Shown here: in pieces, positions 48,521 to 57,277 of the stretch | Layout of the letters: every line of letters begins with the position of its first letter | How positions within the stretch are numbered: position 1 is the first letter of the stretch | Assembly: GCA_037349105.1 (NCBI GenBank) | Contig: JAYJMM010000117.1 | Coordinates: forward strand, 4,030,001 to 4,094,000 | Direction: 5' to 3' | DNA: 64,000 bases | From: Limnomonas spitsbergensis | Lineage: Eukaryota > Chlorophyta > Chlorophyceae > Chlamydomonadales | Position numbers and translations under genes: made by a program | Notes under the pieces: generated by a model | Told to the model about the DNA's origin: nothing | What the model saw: only the letters and a program-made list of their open reading frames with translations | Databases searched by the model: none

Positions 48521-51500
48521 ATGCACTCCTCCAGGATGGACAGACACAATCATTATGCACCGGAGTCCTCTTCCGAGCCACTCCGCGTATCTGACGGTGA
48601 AGGTAGCGCTTCTGTCAGCCCCATGCCTACGACGGCAGCTGAAAGGCTGAAGAACTGGCAGAAGCAAAGCTTGAAAACCTTGTCAAGGATGAAGATTCCG
48701 TTCAAGGTGACGCACATGAGAGCAGTTCGACAATTGCCGCTCGCACCCATTGCTGTCAGATTCTTCCCATCTTGTCATGTCGATCACATCAGAGAACCCA
48801 TGGTGCCCTGCACCCCTGGAGGGAGGGGGGTCTGATGTGACAAATGTGACTGGTCTTCTCATTCTGGTAGTCACTCACAGGAGCTTAGTATCGTAACTGC
48901 TGATACTCAGTGAGCTTGAGTCTGACCTACTTAACCATGCCTGCAGATACCAAGCCTGATTGATCGTTCACAGCCCTACTTCTCTGGTATCGCTCGATTT
49001 GGTGTTGTCAGCTTCTGGAATCTCATCAATGACCCCTTCCACACTCTACTGGTGAGGCCTGGACTGTGTAAGCTCTGGACAATGCACCTGCATGGACTTT
49101 TCAAGCTCCCGAGCATCTAAATGCATGGAGCTTTTAGCTCTTGACAGTGCTCTTGCAAGGACTGTTGAAGCTGTGGATAATGCATGCTTCCATGCTGCCG
49201 TCTTGCCAAGGGACGGTAGGAGCAAGCCGCATGGTGCTATTCCTCATGTTGCCTGCCTGCAGAATATGCCCTGGGGACGATTTGTGATGCTGTTCTTCGG
49301 AACGTACTTCGTCGAGTTCTTGATCTTTGCCGTCCTCTTTTACGTGAGTTGGGTGTCGTGCGTAGTATGGAGGCGGGCTTGGCTGCGCCTGCGTCCTTCA
49401 TGGGGAACTCCTACACAGATCTCTATGCAGGGAGGTGATCCACTCAAGTGATTGCTGGATGGTGCATGCGGTGTTCTCTTGCCACACAGCTGCATGTCGC
49501 CTGCATGCTGGTTACGCACGTTAACAAGCTGAGCTTGCGCCAGCGATTGGCGTGAGTGCGCTGTCACGCCAAGCATACGTTGCATTTTCTCGTCATATCA
49601 TGCGCACGGTGCAGTTGCTTGTCATGTTATGCGGGCATGCCAAAATAGGCAACGCTCACTGGGATTTCCTCTTACTGGAAGTCCATTAGTCAACATCGAT
49701 GGTTTGGGTGGGTGCGTGGTTTGTGAGTCTGATATTTTGAATTTCTGTGGATTGTCTGATTTGTTGAGTCTGAGGCCTCCTCTCTCTTTCCCTGTCAATT
49801 CAGGTGCAAGGCGACGCTTGTATTCTAGGCATGGATGGGAAGTAAGTTTGGGCAAGATCCCCTGGAGCCCCGTTTCACTGCCATGAAAGTAATTGCTTGG
49901 GCATACAATCGGGGGCAATATTTTGGCCCAATGTCCTATTCGTGCCAGCAGTTGACATCAGGACACCTCAGCCTAGTTGCCTGCCACTCTGCTGCTGGAC
50001 CCCCTTGCCCGCCACCGCCCCTAAGCGAGCTGAGCAGCGTATCCAACAGGAATGCTGCATGGCCATCCGATAAGTGCATATCAGCCATCCCAGCTGGCCT
50101 GTTCGCCATGCATGCAGTTACCCTTAGCCAGCTGGAGGGGAACAGGAGGCCCTCCGCTTCATCTCCTGGGGCGCCATCACCTCATCGACCTAGGTCTTGC
50201 ACACCACCTTTCAACTGCTTTCCCGCGCGTCTGTCCTGGCAGGTTTGCCCATGCGCTGTGGCTGAGCTCCAGGACTGCCTCGACCCTAGGGTACAACCAG
50301 ATCACGCCCAACCCAGAGTGCCACTTCACAAACTTCTGTGTCATGGTTGAGGTGAGTGGGCGGGAGGGACAGATCTAGCATGCCCACTGACCTGATTCAA
50401 CTGCAGCGAGTAAAGCTGTCAATACAAACGTAGTAAGTGTAGTGAGTGGGTGGTAGAGCTACATCTGGCACTCTCGTTGGTCTCATTTCCTGGTGCAGTA
50501 CAGTACAGTACATCCGCACTTTTTTGGCCCGCCAGCTCAGTAAACACAACTGAGGAAGGGGAGTTGCGTCGGGGGCGATATGCATCGCTCATGGAACCTG
50601 GAATGTTTTTTGGTTGGTTTCCGCACAAGCACAAGGTACACAGCTTGTACATGTAACCTTGTAGCTCATCAGGCTGGGACCTCGACACTTGTGCCCAACA
50701 CTGCCCTCTGGAATTGTTTATTCTAAAATGGTGGGAAAGTTCATTTGATGCACCGTCGTGAATCCTCATGTCATCGTGTGTACTGCAGGTCATTGCCAGC
50801 TCCCTGGTGAACTTCATTATGTTGGGCATGGTGTTTGCGCGCTTTTCAGCCCCCTTCAAGCGAGCATCGAGCGTCAGGTAGGACTCAAGGGAGTCTGCAG
50901 CACTTGTTAGAGTTCAGATGTCATGAGTCTACATGCCCACTCGGTTTCCACTTGGGGCGCACTTGCCCACTGGGTTGTCGTTAGCGTTGGCGGGATCTGT
51001 ACTCGAAAGAGGTTTGAGGCCTCAAGCTTCGGGACACGCTAGCCAATGCACACTCGGATACCCTAAGTGTGCACTCATGTGTAAGTACACCCAAAAGGAA
51101 GCGGAGTGTGCATAGGCTTGAGTGCCTTCTGACACACTTGTTTTTGTCGGAGCACTTGGAAGTGGCCAGGTGCTATTTTGTCTTAGGCACTTGGTGCTCA
51201 AATGCCCATACCGGTTTCCATAAGTGGTGTGTGTGTGTGTGTCCATTAGCATGTGCGGTGTGTGTGATGTAATGTGCACTTCTGGTTGCCTTCCATGGAC
51301 GGGTTTGTTTGTGTGTGGTGCAGATGTGGTGAGGGTGCATGCCAACTAGGCCAAGAGTGCCCATCAAGTACATGTTGCATGCTAGCGCAAGACAAGGTGA
51401 TTGATTAAGTTTGGCAGTGACATTTTTTTTTTTTTTTTTGAAATCTGCATGTAGCCAAATCTGCATCGCCACGCTCCGCAGTTCCTTGAAAATCAGCCTC

Positions 51501-54500
51501 ATCGATAAAAGTGTTATTCCTAAGTCCAAAATCATGAATACAACAGGGCCTATAACCACCATTACACGCGGTGATGACCTTGAACGAGTACGCTTGCGCC
51601 TTATCAGTTATCACCCTTGAGAAGTTCCCCATCATTCCCCCGAGCAGGTTCAGCCAGCAGTGCGTCTGCCACAGCCACGAGTCGGGCTACTGGTCCATCT
51701 CCATGCGAGTGGCCAACCTGCGCAAACACCAGATCCTGCAGCCCTCTATCCGAATGGTGAGACCTGGGGCCATGGGAAGTGTGGAGGGGGGAGAAAGTTG
51801 TGCTAGCATGGACTCCCTGTTTTTATTGAACAGGTGGCGTTTCTGCTGACAAAAATGTCTATCCAGGGACTAAACCGGTAGGAGGTTATAAATTTGCTTT
51901 TTCAGTTGGTATCAATGTGGGAGAAAGTGCTTCCATCAGTTCTCATATCAATATCCTAAATTTACCCGTGTCTGTTTTTAAGTAGGGCCTGTGCGTGCTG
52001 GCCCTGACAGGTGATGACGGCTGTGGACTCCATCACCCCCTCCAACTACATGTTTGAACACTTGAAGCTGGAGTCTGCCTACCAGCAGGTGGGCTGGGGC
52101 AGGGGCAGAGAGGTTGAGAGACGACTGTGCATCAGGATGCGAGGGGATGGAAGCGGGGACGAATGCGTATCAGGATGGGAGATGGGGATTTAGTCGGGGA
52201 AGACAGATCATCATGATGTGAGCTGGATTAGCGTCTGCTGCCTCACTGTAGCAGGCTGTGTACTGCAGGAGGACAGTGCGCAACCTAAACTTCATGATGC
52301 TGAGTGCTGCTTCCATACCTTGATATCCCGAGCTTGAAGTTTGAGGCTGGTGGCGATTGCTGCCGCTGGTATTTGTTGCCGCCACAGGCAGAATATTGCT
52401 TTATCACGCACAGCTGCGTGGCAGCAACATCCAGCGCCATGTCCCCTCGCTGGCCTTCTCAAACCTACTGACAGTTTCTGAAGGTTGTATTAGCCATCTA
52501 GCTCGTAATGCTGAGGCCTGTGCCCTCCATGCCCGAATGAAGCACATTCTCTGCCAGGTCACACTTCATGGCATGCCTGTGCCATGGCAGACAGGTTGCC
52601 CCAGACTTGCAATCCGACCCCCAGATTATGCTTCTTGCTTCCCTCCTGGTCACTGTCCGTGTCGCTCCCTGCAGGAGACAAATCTGGAGCTCGGCTTCCC
52701 TGCCAACATCGTCCATGTGATTCGCCCGGACAGCTTCCTGTACAACCTCTCGCTCACGGAAATGGACACGCGCATGATGGAGGCAAGTGCAGGGACAGTC
52801 TTGGAGGCAGGGGGTCATTTTTGTCCTGGTGACAATGCTCTGATGCTGTGCGGATGTACACGCACATTATGGACACAAGCATGATGGAGGAGAGTCCTGG
52901 AGCACTCACGTTTGTCCTGACAAACCTAGTCACCTTCAACATTCCTGCTTGCACCGCCGGCCCCTCTGGAAATGCAGCAGAGCACACTGCATCTGGACCG
53001 AGGCCGCAGGCCGGGGCGTAGCTGCAATGTAGCTGAAGCATCTTCAGTAAAAATAATAGCTGAAGTTTAGGTGGGGTCGTGTGACATTGTTATGTTCAAA
53101 AAACCAGGCCTACAACTCCCCCCTGTGTCCGTCCCCCTGGTCTGGTTCAGGTCCTGGTGTTCGTGGATGGAATTGACGCCATGACCTCAAAGCACATGAG
53201 TGCCCGATTCTCATATCCATCCTCGGAGATTTTGCTCAACCAGGTACGCGATACTTGTTTGCATACCTAGGAATGCTTTGTAGATCCTGAATGGAGGGGT
53301 GGGGGCACGTCAGGGAACCCTTTTGTGAATGGTAGGTGTGTGGCTGCAGAAAGGATGAATGACAGGCGGGTGGCTGGAGAAATGATGGTGGGTATGGCAG
53401 CTGCTTGACCTGGAGCAGATCTTATTCAGGCAGAGTCGCTGATGGCCTGTTGGAGCTTGTTTAAACATGTCTCCTCCTCCAGCCTCTTGGAGAAGATGAC
53501 TGACAAGGCAGGCGGGGGACGCTAAATAAATAGTTTCAATCCCCAGGACGTATAGCACTGGTGATCTGTCCGCCTGCCCTGGGCAAGAGCTGGCTATGCC
53601 TCCCTTCCTTTTGGTCCTCTCTCTCCGGGGCCTCTAGGACGTCGTTCTTTGAACATCCTACAAGTCATATTATTTGGCATTGGCAATATTATATTATATA
53701 CCGATGGTATATAAAGTATATTAATTATGATATCATGTATATTAGAAGGCGGCATATCAGGATATTATTAGTATCACCAGGATGATGATGATCTTCTGAG
53801 CTCCTCTGCCTTCCATAGGTGCACGTCCCACTCAACTTGGAGATGCGAGGCAAGAAGCTTGGCTTGAATTTCAACGATTTTGACCGCACGGTGTCAGCCT
53901 CTGCAGCGCTGGAGGCCGAGATGCAGTTGAGGTGTGTGTGTTGTGGGCTAAGCTCAACCCTGCTGCTGGTGCTAAAGGCCTAGATGCTTTGGAGGTGTGA
54001 GTCCTGTGGGTGAAGGTGACCTCTCTTCACCTCATCCCTCGGCTGCATTTGAGGCCGAGATGTTGCTCAGGTGCGTGTCCTGTGGAACACGTGCTGATAA
54101 TGCCGAATCTCCTCAAACAGGGCTGGTGTCAGTCTGTCGGACGCTTCTTCTGTCCGATTGAAGGCGGTGTGTTTCGATTTCAAGATGGGTTTTGAACCAA
54201 TGGCTTGCACACAACAGCACTGAATGCATGGCTCAAGCTCACCTGTTTTCCCGTCACCCTCTGGCTGATTGTCTCAAGGGAGCAAGCAGGAGCATCGTCC
54301 GCACCGCCCAATGCCGCTGTTGCTGCGGCTGCCGCCGGCGCTGAGGCGACGGCGTCTGCGGGATGGCAGCTCAAGCACCAGACGTTCAAGCGGCTGGCGG
54401 AGCGGTATGGGACCCTGCCCAGGGACGAGGAGCGGCGGAACCAGCGGGTGGCGCAGCACCTCTGGCACACCTCTGGCGGCGGGCTGGACGGCTCGCCCTC

Positions 54501-55573
54501 TGCTGGGGAGGCTAGCGGGCTGAACAAGCACCGCTCGCGAATGAGTAACGAGTCGTCTCAGGAGATCACGGTGGTCGGGGAGGTTCGCCGTGACCACGTC
54601 TCCCTCTATGTGGGCAGCGGCGGCGGCAGGGGGGCTGGGGACGGCCGCACGGGCCAGGAGATGTCGGCAGAGGGTGCATCTGCCTTCTCTAATTTCTCGT
54701 CCCAGCTGAAGCAGGTGAGGGCCGGCTTTGACCCCCTGTGTGTGATTTACCTGTGTTTGGAGCAGCAGGACCCCAAAACGCCCTCACCGGAGTGGACCAA
54801 AATAACCTGGATCGATTCGCCTGGTTCTGGAACACTGGGCCACGTTGAAGGACATATCGATATGTGTTTTGATTGATCTATATCTGAGATAAATTCGAGA
54901 TGCTTGGAGGATGTTCAATTGCAATTGTTGCACTCTGCTCAAGATGTGTGTGTGTTTGCTCCTATATTATCCAAAGCCTGACGATCCTATCCCTCATGTG
55001 GACCAGGGTCAGGCGGACTCTAGGGCTCTGGAGCACAACAGCAGCAGCTCGCGCTTCCTGCTCGGAGACGATGACGATCGAGGTCACGGCCGGGGCGGAT
55101 TCGGAGACCCGCTGCTCAACATAGCCGTCCAGGAGAATGGGCTGCCGGAGCTGTACCAGCCGCCTGTGACTATAGGGTCAACGGGAATGCTTTCGGCCGA
55201 GTTAGCTGCCTCTGCGCCGCATCTGGCAGACTCGACTGTCGCCGGCCTGGCGCCGTATGCGGTCCCCGCGTCTGCCCTGGCGGCCTCATCAAATCTCAAG
55301 TCGCTTGGACCTAACAACGATATGTACAGTATTGCAAAGCCCTCGGCACCGCCTCAGGGCGCAGCGCTGACCAATCCCTTCACAGACCTGAACCCTGTGT
55401 ATAGCCCTGCGTCACTGCGGGGTGCAAGCGTGGGTGGTGTGACTGAGTTCCCGACAAGGTCCAACTTCGGCAGCGGCGCCAGCTCCGGGGGGAACCTGCC
55501 CCTGTCTTCAGGCGCAAATGAGCCAGTACCGCTGCCGCAGCAGGGTGGCAGCCCTTCAACTAAAGAGTTATAG
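48521..55573 (+). CDS. Kir-type potassium channel homologue with unusual filter
   Basis: Thirteen exons: 48521-48706, 48947-49051, 49263-49343, 49804-49841, 50243-50351, 50789-50877, 51648-51756, 52011-52088, 52675-52782, 53151-53243, 53819-53931, 54279-54714, 55007-55573; all phases agree; about 703 residues. The order is that of inward rectifiers: slide helix (NLINDPFHTLL), M1 (MPWGRFVMLFFGTYFVEFLI), extracellular Cys (GDAC, residue 130), pore helix and filter SRTASTLGYNQITP (residues 146-159), second Cys (PEC, 163), M2 (VIASSLVNFIMLGMVFARF), then PFKR where Kir has PKKR, and the cytoplasmic domain (SISMRVANLRKH; FVDGIDAMTSKHMSARFSYP with SSEIL). The filter has Asn instead of the last Gly of GYG, and Arg replaces the pore-helix Glu. 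Intron 9 uses a GC donor. The last about 330 residues are low-complexity. It probably sits in the plasma membrane or another membrane; K+ selectivity is uncertain. ATG at 48536 is an alternative start. Confidence 0.92.
50352..50505. repeat. Duplicated intron-like segment in Kir intron 5
   Basis: GTGAGTGGGCGGGAGGGACA to CAACTGCAG (50352-50406) and GTGAGTGGGTGGTAGAGCTA to CTGGTGCAG (about 50442-50501) are related segments of about 55-60 bases. Each begins like a donor and ends like an acceptor. Confidence 0.55.
51421..51640 (-). mobile_element. Antisense poly(A)-tailed retrocopy in Kir intron 6
   Basis: On the minus strand about 200 bases of coding-like sequence (with ACNGGYRPCCIHDFGLRN) end in about 18 consecutive A (plus-strand T run at 51423-51440). 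That is the signature of reverse transcription from a polyadenylated RNA. I do not recognise the peptide, and clear target-site duplications were not seen. It could be a 5'-truncated LINE or a processed pseudogene. Confidence 0.5.
52783..52788 (+). other. GC-AG splice donor of Kir intron 9
   Basis: The junction GATGGAG/GCAAGT matches the consensus of the minor GC donor class (AG/GCAAGT). Phase and Kir similarity require the exon to end here: the next exon (53151) starts VLVFVDG in phase 0, and no in-frame GT donor is available nearby. Confidence 0.85.
52855..52935. repeat. Intronic copy of the Kir exon 9 end
   Basis: GGACACAAGCATGATGGAGG at about 52871 and AGAGTCCTGGAG after it copy the exon 9 end and intron start (GGACACGCGCATGATGGAGG, CAGTCTTGGAG). 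TTTGTCCTG also follows in both. The GCAAGT donor is lost in the copy. Confidence 0.7.
53660..53785. other. AT-rich island in Kir intron 10
   Basis: About 120 bases of nearly pure A/T sequence (for example ATATTATATTATATACCG) with many TATA steps lie in an otherwise GC-rich gene. No coding sign. Organellar DNA insertion, a mobile-element remnant or simple drift are all possible. Confidence 0.6.
53961..54085. repeat. Two intronic copies of the Kir exon 11 end and donor
   Basis: Exon 11 ends CTGGAGGCCGAGATGCAGTT + GAG with donor GTGTGTGTGT. Intron 11 contains AAAGGCCTAGATGCTTTGGA + G/GTGTGAGTCCTGTGG near 53974-54010 and TTTGAGGCCGAGATGTTGCT + CAG/GTGCGTGTCCTGTGG near 54048-54084. Both copies retain usable-looking donors. 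Confidence 0.8.
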
Positions 55574-57277
55574 CGGCCCCGCTGCGTCCTGCTGGATTCG
55601 CACGCCCTCAACCAGTCTTGACAGGGACAGAGACGGTGGGCCTGACGGAAGGCACCTGCCCTTGCCTCTTGAAGGCATAGCCCATTGATCACTTGCAGTT
55701 CCACAGCGCATTACTGGGCAGACGCTGGTTGGTGCTGCGGTCATGACCGAAGGGATCTGGATGGCTAGAGGAGAAGGGGATGGACCTGGAGGTGTCGCGG
55801 ATGCCTGGTGTCCAGAATCTCCCCAGTCCATGGGGCCATAAGGCGCTTGATGCCAAATTCTGACGAGAGGAGCAGCAACGCCGATGCACACCAGCACGCG
55901 GCATGACATTGTCATTTAAATCCAATCTGTGGATGCGCCTCAAATGCATGCCCCATCCGTGGCCCAATATTAGGTTCAGGGTTTAAGTTTTAAACCTCAG
56001 GCACCTGTAAGTTCTTAACTTCGTCGATGCCCCTCTCTGTGTTAAGTAGGGGTCAGCCAAAATGGCAGTGCACCACTGCACCCCTTATCGACCTCTACTG
56101 TCTGGTACCTGTCATACCGTTTAGCTTTTCACATGTCGTCGAAAAACGAGTACCGGTATTAATTATTTCTGCTTTGCACTTGGTACAGTACCGGACAACC
56201 GGTCGACATATATATTCTACGGTTCAGTGATGATGCCTGTATTCCTGCCTTTAAACGTTGATGCTGTATATACCATGGCCACAAACCCGAGGAGCGTTCT
56301 TGTTCGCTGTTGCTTAAACCAGCCCTCTGCCTCCTCTCCAGTGTTGTTTTTGATCTACCAAGAAAATTTGTGATCAAGGATGAGGGGTGAAAACTCGGAG
56401 CAGGGGTTGCTGTTGTGTCCATATGGTGGACGTCAGCCCTGCTAGAGACCAAGCGCAGGGCTCATGTTGTAGGGCCCAGGGGTACACACCATCCTGAACA
56501 TGTTGTTGATGAGCTTGCAATAAAGAGAGGTAGGGTGGGACTGAACATGCTGGTGGGCAGATTTCATGCAATGCGTTGCCTTTTATTGGGTTCAGCTCGG
56601 CGCACTTTCAAGCAATATAGGGTTAAGCTCATTTTCCTGGGGTTCAGGCCTCAGGGGTAAGCTGAACACATTGTATTTTGCTGGGATCCAGGGGTGTGCT
56701 CTCAACCAACTGCATTTGTGTGGGATCTCAGGTTTACCCCACTCCGCTCATTTTGCTGGGGTGCATGGTGAAGCTCAGAATACTGTATTTTGGACATGCT
56801 TATACTGGAATTGGTAGTTTGAATTTCATGTCAGCATCAGACTGCCCAACTGGAGGCAGATGTATTATACCGGTACTGAATATCCACATGGGGGTCTGGA
56901 TCAGACTGACCCAGATGAGGGTGGGGTAGCACACTAACCCACTACCTGGATGAGGTAGCTGTCTAGGAAGCTGACCCAATGTCCCCATGACAGGGGCAGC
57001 ATCGATGAGGTGGTGGCCCCTTACATCGTTCTGATTATATCGAACAGCAGTGCAGCAGGTAGGGCTGATTGGTGACCCTGCTCCTCTGATGAAGACTCCA
57101 CGACTCTCAGCGTTTAGCCGATGCGTGGCTCCCGTGGTGCGCGTACGGACTCCCGGTTGCTGACTTCAACAGCCATTGCAGTCGAAGGGGCATGCAATGT
57201 GACGCAAGGTTTGGGCACTACAACATTCCCAAAATTGCTGCGCCAGCTGCATCATCCATTTCATCTCTGCCGCACCC
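55574..57277. other. Intergenic region between Kir and glycosyltransferase genes
   Basis: It contains the Kir 3' flank with TGTAA at 56006. Around 56590-56770 there are degenerate repeats of a segment with GCTGGGATCCAGGGG/GGTTAAGCTCATTTTCCTGG. At 56992-57060 a short stretch bounded by ATGACAG and GCAG/GTAGGG could encode GSIDEVVAPYIVLIISNSSA and might be an exon of an unrecognised transcript; I could not join it to a gene. Confidence 0.35.
56006..56010 (+). terminator. Candidate TGTAA poly(A) signal of the Kir gene
   Basis: TGTAA about 430 bases after the stop codon of the Kir gene. It is the volvocine-type signal, supported by position only. Confidence 0.4.

Noticed and set aside
50052..50242. 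Extra Kir exon containing SDKCIS before the pore
   Set aside because: The 38-base exon at 49804-49841 (VQGDACILGMDG) supplies the conserved Cys, has a perfect GTAAGT donor and joins the pore exon in phase, so no further exon is needed.
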